NCBI GenBank assembly: GCA_905479665.1
Contig: CAJQNM010000137.1
Span: 1-10,725 of the forward strand
Length of the DNA: 10,725 nt
Direction of reading: 5' to 3'
DNA from: an uncultured Saprospiraceae bacterium
GTDB taxonomy: Bacteria > Bacteroidota > Bacteroidia > Chitinophagales > Saprospiraceae
Each line of letters starts with the position of its first letter. The stretch's first letter is position 1. Both the position numbers and the translations under genes were made by a program. This document shows, one piece after another, positions 1-7,305 of the stretch. Below the pieces are notes generated by a model. That model was given only the letters and a program-made list of their open reading frames with translations, ran no database searches and was not told where the DNA came from.

Positions 1-434
1 ATCACTCTCATCACATTGCCGTCGACAACTGCGTGAGGCAAGTCAAACGCAAAAGAAGCAATGGCTGCGGCTGTATACGGTCCTACCCCTTTGAGCGCTA
101 AGATCTCCTTGTACGTCTGAGGAAATACACCGCCATGATGATCCACGATATGCTGTGCCGCTTGGTGCATATGTTGCGCTCTGCGATAATAGCCCAAACC
201 TTGCCACAATTTCATGACTTCATCGATATCTGCTGCAGCAAGATCGGCCACGGTGGGGTAGGCTTCTACAAATCTCAAATAGTAGGGTGTGCCCTGCTCA
301 ACTCTCGTCTGCTGCATGATGATTTCGGAAAGCCAAATCTTGTATGGATTTCGGTCAACCTTCCAGGGCAGATTGCGGTCTACTTTTTGGTGCCATTTCA
401 GGATGGCTCGACGTATGTGCAATACTCTACGCAT
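1..434 (-). CDS. mutY: A/G-specific adenine glycosylase MutY (N-terminal part; cut by window edge)
   Basis: MutY removes adenine mispaired with 8-oxoguanine or guanine in base-excision repair. Only the first 144 residues are present; the rest lies beyond position 1. Counting from the ATG at 434-432, the substrate-adenine-contacting and catalytic Glu falls at residue 37 in WLSEIIMQQT. The helix-hairpin-helix LKGVGPYTAAAIASFAF comes at about 114-130, and the catalytic Asp is residue 138 in VVDGNVMRV. Both key residues carry the same numbers as in E. coli MutY, which supports this start over an in-frame TTG six codons upstream. The [4Fe-4S] cluster and the NUDIX-like 8-oxoG recognition domain would lie outside the window. 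The gene diverges from comF across about 150 bases in which no convincing promoter could be placed. No frameshift or stop occurs in the visible part. Confidence 0.96.
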   Translation of the reverse strand, partial: MRRVLHIRRAILKWHQKVDRNLPWKVDRNPYKIWLSEIIMQQTRVEQGTPYYLRFVEAYPTVADLAAADIDEVMKLWQGLGYYRRAQHMHQAAQHIVDHHGGVFPQTYKEILALKGVGPYTAAAIASFAFDLPHAVVDGNVMRV

Positions 435-585
435 GCGGGTAATATTACTCAAAAAAAGAACGTACTTTATTTCAGAAATAGATGCTCCATCACATTATGG
501 GTACCTCTAAAAACCCTTCTTAGGTTGCTAACTTGTTCTTTTTTCCTGCGTTATCATTCCAAACAGAGTTATTAGAAGTGCCCTT

Positions 586-1266
586 ATGTCTTTGCTATCT
601 AAATTCACGCACCTGTTTTTTCCCAATCTCTGCTGCGGTTGCGAACAGCACGCCGTGACTGGCAAAGACTATTTTTGTCTGGCCTGCAGCTACGATTGTC
701 CGACCACCAATCTTCATCGGGAGCCTGAAAATGAGTGTTTGGAGCGACTGGCTGGGAGAATCCCTCTGTACCACGGCTCATCCATGTTTCGATTTACGCC
801 AGAAGGCAAAGTACAGCACATGATCCACCTGATCAAATATCGTGGGCATCGCCAGGCAGCCGAGCGACTAGGTGAGGCCTATGGGGCAAAAATGCATGAA
901 AGCCTCTTTCCTTCTGATCCGATTTTGCTTCCAGTACCACTACATCCTAAGAAACAGCAGAAGCGGGGATACAATCAAAGCCATCATTTTGCCGTGGGTA
1001 TTGCAGCATCCAGTGGTTGGCAAATAGGAGATAACATCCTGAAACGCAGTCGAAATACGAGCACCCAAACCGCGATGAGTAGAGAAGATCGCCTTGCAAA
1101 TTTAGATGGCGCCTTTGAGCTAGTAATGCCATCGAAAATAGACGGTCGTCATGTCGTTTTGGTCGATGACATTTTAACAACTGGTGCCACGATAGAAGCC
1201 TGTGCCAAAGAGTTGATCGGTCGGTGCTCCTCATTGTCTTTTATAACCATCGGCCTGGCTGTATGA
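586..1266 (+). CDS. comF: ComF family protein (phosphoribosyltransferase-like, zinc-finger N-terminus)
   Basis: This 226-residue protein has the full ComF layout. A short N-terminal four-Cys zinc-binding region (CCGC at 16-19, CLAC at 31-34) is followed by a type I phosphoribosyltransferase fold. The PRPP-binding loop VVLVDDILTTGAT is at residues 190-202. The family-typical segments LIKYRGHR (about 82-89), LLPVPLHPKK and KRGYNQSHHFA (about 126-136), and TQTAMSREDRLAN (about 160-172) are all present. ComF proteins take part in DNA uptake in naturally competent bacteria, where they help single-stranded DNA enter the cytoplasm. In many Bacteroidota the gene is kept without demonstrated competence, so its role here is not certain. 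The start fits the family, which normally opens only a few residues before 'FFP.LC.GC'. No terminator is visible before the response regulator, so the two may be co-transcribed. Confidence 0.93.
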   Translation: MSLLSKFTHLFFPNLCCGCEQHAVTGKDYFCLACSYDCPTTNLHREPENECLERLAGRIPLYHGSSMFRFTPEGKVQHMIHLIKYRGHRQAAERLGEAYGAKMHESLFPSDPILLPVPLHPKKQQKRGYNQSHHFAVGIAASSGWQIGDNILKRSRNTSTQTAMSREDRLANLDGAFELVMPSKIDGRHVVLVDDILTTGATIEACAKELIGRCSSLSFITIGLAV

Positions 1267-1360
1267 TCACACAGGGGCCCTGATTTCTGCTAAGAGGACT
1301 TAGGAGCCGACGAGGAGCTGAAAAATGATTACATTCTCACAATGTCAAACCTGCCACATG

Positions 1361-1987
1361 ATGATTAAGATAATGATTGCCGATGACCATCAAGTTTTAC
1401 TTGATGGTCTCACTGCATTGTTTGAAGGCAGCAGTGAGGTGCAGGTAGTAGCGACTGCGCCCAATGGAAAAGTGGTCTTGGAAAAACTTGCTGATCTAGA
1501 GGTAGATATTGTCTTGCTGGACATCAATATGCCCGAGATGAATGGGGTAGAAACCTGCCGCCAAATCATGCGAAAACACCCCGATGTAAAAGTCATCGCC
1601 ATAAGCATGTACAAACAATCAAGTTATGTAAAGCGCATGAAAAGTTATGGGGCGCGGGGCTACATCTTAAAGGACGATAGTGCGGAAGAGATGATTGAAG
1701 CCATACAGAAAGTGCATGAGGGCAATGAATATTACAGCAGTCAGCTCATGGAATTATTACGTACCAATGTATTGCGAGGTCAAGATGAAATAAATCCCAA
1801 CATAACCGATCGCGAAAAGCAGGTGCTGCAACTCATTTCGGAGGGCTTTTCCAATAAAGAAATCTGCGCGAAATTATTTCTCAGTGTTCATACGGTAGAC
1901 AGCCACCGCAAAAAATTACTCTCCAAGTACAATGCAAAAAATACCGCAGAGCTGGTCAAGAAGGCAATGGACCAGGGTATTGTTTAG
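1361..1987 (+). CDS. NarL/LuxR-family two-component response regulator
   Basis: This is a 208-residue cytoplasmic transcription regulator with an N-terminal receiver domain (about 1-120) and a C-terminal LuxR/GerE helix-turn-helix (about 148-203). Counting from the ATG at 1361, the acidic pair is D8-D9 in IADDH. The phosphoacceptor is D54 in IVLLDINMPEMNG, the switch Ser is S82 in IAIS, and the conserved Lys is K104 in YILKDD. The DNA-binding domain reads TDREKQVLQLISEGFSNKEI and then LFLSVHTVDSHRKKLL. All receiver residues needed for phosphorylation are intact. The start is ambiguous: an in-frame ATG at 1325 adds 12 residues and has a good GAGGAG ribosome site at 1312-1317, while 1361 gives the usual short lead into the first beta strand. 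The HisKA_3-type kinase at 3368-5302 is the obvious candidate partner, but a secreted protein gene and a terminator separate them. Confidence 0.95.
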   Translation: MIKIMIADDHQVLLDGLTALFEGSSEVQVVATAPNGKVVLEKLADLEVDIVLLDINMPEMNGVETCRQIMRKHPDVKVIAISMYKQSSYVKRMKSYGARGYILKDDSAEEMIEAIQKVHEGNEYYSSQLMELLRTNVLRGQDEINPNITDREKQVLQLISEGFSNKEICAKLFLSVHTVDSHRKKLLSKYNAKNTAELVKKAMDQGIV

Positions 1988-1993
1988 CACGTC

Positions 1994-2011
1994 ATCCCCT
2001 AAATAGGGGAT
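1994..2011. promoter_or_regulatory. Perfect 8-2-8 palindrome, candidate NarL/LuxR-type operator
   Basis: The bases ATCCCCTA-AA-TAGGGGAT form a perfect inverted repeat of 8 bases around a 2-base centre. It begins six bases after the response regulator stop and lies 87 bases before the secreted protein start. The geometry matches the 7-2-7 tail-to-tail heptamers known for NarL-family regulators, and the CCCCT/AGGGG core resembles theirs. It could instead be a weak hairpin (6-base stem) ending the regulator transcript, but no T-run follows it, only ATTTACAAAT. An operator for the adjacent regulator is the favoured reading; this is inference. Confidence 0.45.
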
Positions 2012-2058
2012 ATTTACAAATACCGGATTTGGGTGTGCCAGGGGCACTCGCATCTGCT

Positions 2059-2066
2059 GAACTTTG
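2059..2066 (+). promoter_or_regulatory. Possible Bacteroidota -7 promoter element for the secreted protein gene
   Basis: GAACTTTG matches the Bacteroidota -7 consensus TAnnTTTG at all defined positions except the first. It would place transcription start near 2073, about 25 bases before the ATG at 2098. No TTTG element lies at the usual spacing; the nearest, at 2028-2031, is 27 bases upstream, which is too far. A poor -33 region would suit an activator-dependent promoter, with the palindrome centred about 70 bases upstream of that start. The match is weak on its own. Confidence 0.22.
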
Positions 2067-2097
2067 GTCTATTAGAAAACCAATAAAACAGCTTATC

Positions 2098-3288
2098 ATG
2101 CGATATATGTACATTCTGGCAGTGACAATCACTGCACTACTCAGTTATAATTTGAGCTTTGGCCAAGAGCTAAGTGGAGAGGGCGTTGTTTTTCCAGCGA
2201 TGGCGGTCTACCCTACATCACCCGTACAAGGACAGGTGATCTACTATACCGCCACCGATCCAGATGAATACCAATATTTTGATGGCACCGATTGGCTGCC
2301 CCTGAGTCCGACCAGTGGTGGAGTCGGCGCAACCGACATGATTATGGATCTGGTGAATGGTGACGGTAAGGTGAAAGTCCTCAATGGTGGCACCAACAAT
2401 GATGCCATCACTTTTGATCTCAACGGACTGCAAAAAATGAACCTCCATCACAATTCAGGAAACCCTAAACTACTACTCAACGGCGATCTGCAATTGTTTG
2501 ACAATACTGGGGCCATAGAGTTTTGGGACAATGGCACCATCGAATCAGAGCTGGATTTTAATGGCTCCACCCTTTCGCTAAAGAACAACGATAATGGTGA
2601 CCTCAATCTAGAGACCACTGGAGATGATATCTTTCTCCAAACCGGTGACGACATCTTGTTTCGGCAGGGTGGAATCACCAAAGCTGTGATGAATCAAGAT
2701 GGTGATTTTGGTTTAGGCACAACAAATCCAGCGGCTAAATTACAGCTGAATCACAGCACCAGCGAAGCAGACCCCAATCTTTACATCAATGGGGTCGGGG
2801 GTTCAGCTGCACGAATCAAAATGAGCAGTAACTCCACTTCGGAGTACTGGCAGCAGATTGGCAATTCATTGACTGACCCAAAACTTCAGTTTACGTACAG
2901 AGACAACGGCGTCACAAACCAAATCTTGACGTTGGATGGCGACAGCAAGATGGTTGGCATAAACGATGCCACTCCATCGGCAGCACTGCAAATAGACGGA
3001 CCTGCTGGGGAAGACGTCTTGCGGGCGAGACTTGCTGGCGATACACGCTTTATGGTGCACGATAACGGATCAATAAGTGTGGGATCATCGGCTTCGGCTC
3101 ACGAGGCAGACCTGGCTCGCTTTGCAGTGCCGATCCGACTCGTGCCGCAATCCAGTGAAACCTGCTCCAACTCCTCAGATGTTGGCAAAATCTATTTCGA
3201 TTCAGACGCTGATAAATTGCGTGTATGTGTGGCTGACAATAACGGCATCCTCCCAGGCGGTGATTTCGAATGGGTCAATCTTCATTGA
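2098..3288 (+). CDS. Secreted protein with phage-tail-fibre-like repeats
   Basis: The 396-residue product starts at the ATG at 2098, because MRYMYILAVTITALLSY directly gives a signal peptide ending near SFGQ (about 21-23). An upstream in-frame start at 2029 would add 23 residues ahead of it and is unlikely. The mature protein is rich in Asn, Asp, Gly, Ser and Thr. Near residues 45-68 it has a 'GQVIYYTATD..YQYFDGTDWLPL' type motif. In the middle are two 'GxGTTxPxAKLQL'-like units: FGLGTTNPAAKLQL near 205 and MVGINDATPSAALQI near 285. The C-terminal segment (about 350-396) has two Cys, at 356 and 377, around GKIYFDSDADKLRV and ends in FEWVNLH. Such sequences occur in tail fibres and in many secreted Bacteroidota proteins predicted to form beta-rich trimers. 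No S74 chaperone domain and no type IX sorting domain is visible. The function is unknown; its position behind a regulator and palindrome makes it a candidate output gene. Confidence 0.78.
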   Translation: MRYMYILAVTITALLSYNLSFGQELSGEGVVFPAMAVYPTSPVQGQVIYYTATDPDEYQYFDGTDWLPLSPTSGGVGATDMIMDLVNGDGKVKVLNGGTNNDAITFDLNGLQKMNLHHNSGNPKLLLNGDLQLFDNTGAIEFWDNGTIESELDFNGSTLSLKNNDNGDLNLETTGDDIFLQTGDDILFRQGGITKAVMNQDGDFGLGTTNPAAKLQLNHSTSEADPNLYINGVGGSAARIKMSSNSTSEYWQQIGNSLTDPKLQFTYRDNGVTNQILTLDGDSKMVGINDATPSAALQIDGPAGEDVLRARLAGDTRFMVHDNGSISVGSSASAHEADLARFAVPIRLVPQSSETCSNSSDVGKIYFDSDADKLRVCVADNNGILPGGDFEWVNLH

Positions 3289-3319
3289 TTGAGGAAGTCA
3301 AAAACAGCTTTGTTATCTG

Positions 3320-3357
3320 AGCACCTCGCAAGATGCGGGGTGCTTGGTTTGTTTGTA
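3320..3357 (+). terminator. Rho-independent-type terminator after the secreted protein gene
   Basis: AGCACCTCGC (3320-3329) pairs with GCGGGGTGCT (3335-3344) as a 10-base stem with one T-G pair and a 5-base loop, AAGAT. A T-rich tract, TGGTTTGTTTGT, follows. It lies about 30 bases after the stop at 3288 and ends only about 10 bases before the kinase ATG. It should therefore separate the secreted protein transcript from the kinase pair, unless read-through is used. Confidence 0.75.
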
Positions 3358-3367
3358 AATTGATGGT

Positions 3368-5302
3368 ATGGATAGATCTGGCCTCACATACAGCACCGCA
3401 TTTCTAGTGATCTCATTCTTGATGCTTTCTGTTTTCGCATCAGGGCAATCCAGGACTCTCTCCCAGCTCTCTCTCTCCGAGCTGCTGGATGCCGCCTATC
3501 CTCTAGAAGGGACCAATCCTGATTCAGCTCTCTTCATATACGATTATGTATTCCAGCGAGCGGTCGCGGCAGATTCAATCTTGCCAGCTGCCAAGGCATT
3601 GCAGTATAGTGGCTTTGTGCACATGTCTGAGGGAGATTTTGAGCAGTCCACCCAAAAACTAAAACAAGCCATGCCGTTTTTCGAAGAAATAAGCTACGAC
3701 AGAGGTCTGATGGGCTGTTGGAACGGCTTGGCAAACATTGCCAATTTCCGAGCTCAACACAGTCTTGCAGCAGAAGGATATGAAAAAGCGCTCCAATATT
3801 GTCATGATCTGAATACCCGGATTACCATTACCAACAATGTCGCCTCTGTCTTGCAACATACCGGAAACGCTGACCGATCCCTTGTACTGCTTAGAGATAT
3901 CGAGTCCAGATTTGATGAGTCTGTCGAACCTCTTTCGCGAGCGTATACGTATAATAATCTGGGCGTAGGTTACAACGCAGTAAACCAGGTCGAGGAGGCA
4001 CGCACGTATTTTCAAAAATCACTGACCGCCAGTGATCTAGCAGGCAGCGGCTCTGACGCATGTCTCGCTTGTCTTAACGTCGTGGCAACGTTCAGTCGCG
4101 AGCGTGAACAGCCTTATAATCAGGCACTGGTTACTGAGTGTCTAAACAAGGCAAGACTCATTCTAGATACAATCCAGATCCCAAGGCACGAACCATTCTA
4201 CCTGCGTCTCAAGGCAGAAGACCTCTATATCAACAGAAAATATGATCAAGCCCTAAAAACGTGCTTGCAAAGTGCTGACGAACTTCAGAATTTTGAAGAT
4301 GTGGAGGAGCGAATAAAAGTCTATCTCCTACTCATCGACATCTACAAAGCCCTAAATCAGCATGAAGATGCCTTACACTATTCTGAAGATCTCAAATTAC
4401 TCAACGATTCTCTCCTTTATAATAGCAACAACAACAAAATTCTTGAGCTGGAGGCCCAATATCAAACTGCTCAAAAAGATGCCGAGCTGGCAAAAAAAGA
4501 AATAATAATAACCAGACAGCAGATCACTCGAAATTACCTTTTGGGCGGTCTGCTCTTACTGGTTCTGCTTGCAGCCTTCCTCCTGAGTCGAGCACGGCTG
4601 CGGCAGAAAATCAAAGACAATTTGATTCAACTCAAGCAAGAGAAAATCCATAATCTAGAAAAGCAACAAAAATTGCTGGCTCTGGATTACATGGTGCAAG
4701 GTCAGGAGGAAGAACGGAAGCGAATTGCCAAGGATCTGCATGACGGCCTAGGCGGCATCCTGACCACTGCACGTCTGCAGTTGCGCAACATCGAAGGTGA
4801 GGTGCAAAAAATGGAAAATCTTCAACTATTCGAACGGGCTGAAGGTCTGCTAAAAGATGCCAGTGCAGAAGTACGACGTATTGCACATGATATGATGCCA
4901 GATGCATTGGTCAATTTTGGCCTATTGGACGCCATTCAAGATCTGGCGGACAATAATAGTACTGATCAACTCTCTGTCATAACCAATTTTTATTCTCGTG
5001 AAAATAAATTCACAGAAAAACAAGAAATAAATATTTATCGTATTATTCAGGAAATAATTAATAACGCAATAAAACACGCTGATGCCAGTGAAATAAATAT
5101 TGAATTTTCGGAAACTGAAAGTCAATATCAGCTAATTGTTTCAGACAATGGAATTGGTTTCAATTTGGAAGAAACCGATGTAGAGAAAGGTCATGGTTTA
5201 CGGAATATCGAAAGTAGAGCAAACTACCTCAACAGCAATCTGAAAATAAACACCTCGGTCGGAAAAGGGACCGAGTATGATTTTCAAATACCAAAAAATT
5301 AA
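3368..5302 (+). CDS. TPR-containing sensor histidine kinase (HisKA_3 / HATPase_c), catalytically complete
   Basis: This 644-residue inner-membrane sensor kinase begins with a signal peptide (about 1-26, ..SVFASGQ). A sensor region of degenerate TPR helices (about 70-350) should lie in the periplasm. A coiled-coil stretch leads into one membrane helix (about 389-407, LLGGLLLLVLLAAFLL), and a second coiled coil (about 408-450) leads to the kinase core. The H-box is EEERKRIAKDLHDGLGG with His458, coded at 4739-4741. The second dimerisation helix carries ASAEVRRIAHDMMPDAL (about 498-514). The N-box is EIINNAIKHADA with Asn566. The G1 box is SDNGIGF (592-598), the G2 box is GHGLRNI (608-614) and the last is GKGT (632-635). 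All catalytic residues are present, so autophosphorylation and transfer to a NarL-type regulator are expected. The regulator at 1361-1987 is the likely partner. The next gene is a paralogue three bases downstream. The codons at about 4975-5160 are unusually A+T-rich. Confidence 0.95.
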   Translation: MDRSGLTYSTAFLVISFLMLSVFASGQSRTLSQLSLSELLDAAYPLEGTNPDSALFIYDYVFQRAVAADSILPAAKALQYSGFVHMSEGDFEQSTQKLKQAMPFFEEISYDRGLMGCWNGLANIANFRAQHSLAAEGYEKALQYCHDLNTRITITNNVASVLQHTGNADRSLVLLRDIESRFDESVEPLSRAYTYNNLGVGYNAVNQVEEARTYFQKSLTASDLAGSGSDACLACLNVVATFSREREQPYNQALVTECLNKARLILDTIQIPRHEPFYLRLKAEDLYINRKYDQALKTCLQSADELQNFEDVEERIKVYLLLIDIYKALNQHEDALHYSEDLKLLNDSLLYNSNNNKILELEAQYQTAQKDAELAKKEIIITRQQITRNYLLGGLLLLVLLAAFLLSRARLRQKIKDNLIQLKQEKIHNLEKQQKLLALDYMVQGQEEERKRIAKDLHDGLGGILTTARLQLRNIEGEVQKMENLQLFERAEGLLKDASAEVRRIAHDMMPDALVNFGLLDAIQDLADNNSTDQLSVITNFYSRENKFTEKQEINIYRIIQEIINNAIKHADASEINIEFSETESQYQLIVSDNGIGFNLEETDVEKGHGLRNIESRANYLNSNLKINTSVGKGTEYDFQIPKN

Positions 5303-5305
5303 TTC

Positions 5306-7258
5306 GTGCGCTCCTCCCCGTCGCTCTACTTGTTCCTATTCCTCACCCTAGCCACTGTTGCTTTTGGTCAAGACAGATCAAGGATCGACAGTCTTAAGAT
5401 GCTGATTCATGCAGCCACAAGCGATAGCAGTGAGGTGCACTATATCAACGACCTCATCGTAGAATTTTACAACTACAACAACGATTCTATTCTTCACTAT
5501 ACCCAACAGTTGGCCTCTGTTGCTGAAAACGTGAATAGTGACGACTACCGCGCAATCGCAAATCATCACTTAGGGATCTTCTTACTCAATGAATCTAATT
5601 ACGAAAAGGCCAGCGAGCTCTTCCTTACAAACCTCAACTACTACCAATCGAATGACCAAATTGAAAAGACCGTTTCCTCGCACTACAATTTAGCCGTCGC
5701 TTATTCTGAGTTGGGTGACTTAGAGCAATCTGCACAGCATTATTTTCAGGTTTTACGATATTACAAAGATCAGAGAGATTTTACAGGCATGGCCCGTGCC
5801 TACAATGGTCTAGCAATCACTTACGAAACTTTTCGGGAGTTTCATCAAGCAATAGATTACTATCACAAAGGTCTGGAGATACTAAGCTCGCCAGAGTACA
5901 ACAACACCATCGACAAGGCAAATATACTCAGTAACCTTGCCGAACTGTACCTGACTATGGGCAAGGTGGATAGCGCCCAATATTACATCGAAAAAACCAT
6001 CCAAATCAATAAGATACTCGATTTAAAATGGGGGCTGGGATACTCGTATTCTATACTTTCCGCTATTGCACTCGCTGAACAAAGACCGCAACTGGCACTT
6101 GAGCACGCCCACACCTCCATGTCATATCGAAATATTGCTGGGAGCCCAACAGAGATCGGTGAGAGCCACCTCGCATTGGGAAAAGCCTATGAAGCCATGG
6201 ATCAGGTAGACTCCGCAGAAAAACATCTCGTCAAGGCGCTTGATCTGGCTCAAGATAAAAAACAACTGTTCGGTATCGAGCAGGCAGCCGGAAGACTGGC
6301 ATCCATGTATGAACAGAATCTAAACTATGACAAATCTCTCCAGTATCTAAAGCTACAAAGTGATGCCAAAGATAGTTTGCTGCAACAAGATCAATTAAAA
6401 TCCCTGAGGGGTTTGCAATTTAAATATGAGGCCGCTCAAAAAGCAATTGAATTAAACCAAAAGCAATTAAAAATCCAGAAACAGAATCAAGTAAAAGTCT
6501 ACTTAATTTCAGGCTTAATCATACTCAGTCTATTTACTCTATCTATTTATCTTCGATACGCAAAAAATAAAGTACTTACTCAAAAAGAATTGCAACTGCA
6601 GCGAGAGCGGATATCCAGTCTACAAAAGGAACAAAAACTAACTGCTGTAAATCACGTAGTGGAGGAGCAAGTAAATGATAGGCGGCAGATGGCGACCCAC
6701 TTGCTCGACAGCCTCGGCGCCGTACTCGCCTCAAGTAGGTTAAAATTGCAACGGCTGAAAACACAGCGAGAGGAAGGCGATGCAGGGCAACTGGTATTGC
6801 AAACGGACAATCTCATACGGGACGCCAGTAGTGAGATAAGACGTATTGCTCAGGAGATGATGCCAGAAGCCCTCATTCACTTGGGTCTGGCGGCTGCTAT
6901 CAGTGATTTGTGTCACGAAATCCAAGAGCGCTATCCCATTACGATCCGGGAAGAAGAAAATTTATTGCACGATAAAATATCGGGCCAGCAAGAAGTGATG
7001 ATTTACAATATTATCAAAGAGATCTTAGATCACATTGTGACCACATCAGATGCGTCTTTGATCACATTGAAAATGCAACCTGAAGAGGAGTCACACTTGT
7101 TTACGATTGAGGAAAATGCAAGTCTTCACAACCTAAATGACCCTGGTGTAGAACCTCTGCTCAGGGCCAAGTCGCAAATAAAATATCTCGGGGGCGAAAT
7201 GGTTACCTTAAAAAAGGAAACTGGCAATTACGAATACAACATTATATTGCCCTTCTGA
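5306..7258 (+). CDS. TPR-containing histidine pseudokinase, degenerate tandem paralogue
   Basis: This 650-residue protein starts at a GTG three bases after the upstream stop, so translational coupling is likely. It opens with a signal peptide (LYLFLFLTLATVAFGQ, to about 22). At least five TPR-like helix pairs follow (about 81-350), then a coiled coil, one membrane helix (about 399-417), a second coiled coil and a kinase-like core. The core aligns end to end with the preceding kinase. The dimerisation helix is well kept (ASSEIRRIAQEMMPEAL against ASAEVRRIAHDMMPDAL), but catalytic residues are gone. The phosphoacceptor is Leu467 (CTC, 6704-6706) in THLLDSLG; the N-box Asn is His576 in EILDHIVTTSDA; the G1 DNGIG is ENASL; no G2 glycines remain. 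With 650 codons open and TPR, membrane and dimerisation parts kept, it looks like a maintained regulatory subunit rather than a decaying gene. It may form heterodimers with the upstream kinase, or act as a phosphorylation-independent sensor or scaffold. Confidence 0.9.
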   Translation: MRSSPSLYLFLFLTLATVAFGQDRSRIDSLKMLIHAATSDSSEVHYINDLIVEFYNYNNDSILHYTQQLASVAENVNSDDYRAIANHHLGIFLLNESNYEKASELFLTNLNYYQSNDQIEKTVSSHYNLAVAYSELGDLEQSAQHYFQVLRYYKDQRDFTGMARAYNGLAITYETFREFHQAIDYYHKGLEILSSPEYNNTIDKANILSNLAELYLTMGKVDSAQYYIEKTIQINKILDLKWGLGYSYSILSAIALAEQRPQLALEHAHTSMSYRNIAGSPTEIGESHLALGKAYEAMDQVDSAEKHLVKALDLAQDKKQLFGIEQAAGRLASMYEQNLNYDKSLQYLKLQSDAKDSLLQQDQLKSLRGLQFKYEAAQKAIELNQKQLKIQKQNQVKVYLISGLIILSLFTLSIYLRYAKNKVLTQKELQLQRERISSLQKEQKLTAVNHVVEEQVNDRRQMATHLLDSLGAVLASSRLKLQRLKTQREEGDAGQLVLQTDNLIRDASSEIRRIAQEMMPEALIHLGLAAAISDLCHEIQERYPITIREEENLLHDKISGQQEVMIYNIIKEILDHIVTTSDASLITLKMQPEEESHLFTIEENASLHNLNDPGVEPLLRAKSQIKYLGGEMVTLKKETGNYEYNIILPF

Positions 7259-7305
7259 TTTTAGACTGCTATATCTTCTCTTTGTTAGCTTCGTAAAAAA
7301 ATGTG

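Noticed and set aside
135..575. Plus-strand open frame of 146 codons at the left end
   Set aside because: It lies antisense to mutY, whose motifs and catalytic residue numbering are exact; the plus-strand translation has no recognisable domain.
435..585. Promoters for the divergent mutY and comF genes
   Set aside because: Partial matches to the Bacteroidota -7 element exist (TAACTTG on plus, TATTTCTG on minus), but none has a TTTG at proper spacing.
1272..1282. CAGGGGCCCTG inverted repeat between comF and the response regulator
   Set aside because: Only 5+1+5 bases with no loop or T-run, too short to call a terminator, and unlike the 1994-2011 palindrome in spacing.
4922..5125. Minus-strand 67-codon open frame rich in Ile, Phe, Tyr
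   Set aside because: It is a by-product of the A+T-rich block in the kinase; the opposite strand encodes the conserved N-box.
5306..7258. Second kinase as a frameshifted or truncated pseudogene
   Set aside because: The frame is open for 650 codons and aligns with the first kinase to the C-terminus without a gap pattern suggesting a frameshift; the losses are point substitutions at catalytic sites.
7261..7293. Promoter for the M24 peptidase (TTAG at 7261-7264, TAGCTTCG at 7286-7293)
   Set aside because: Both elements are imperfect, and the implied transcription start would fall almost on the start codon; not strong enough to annotate.
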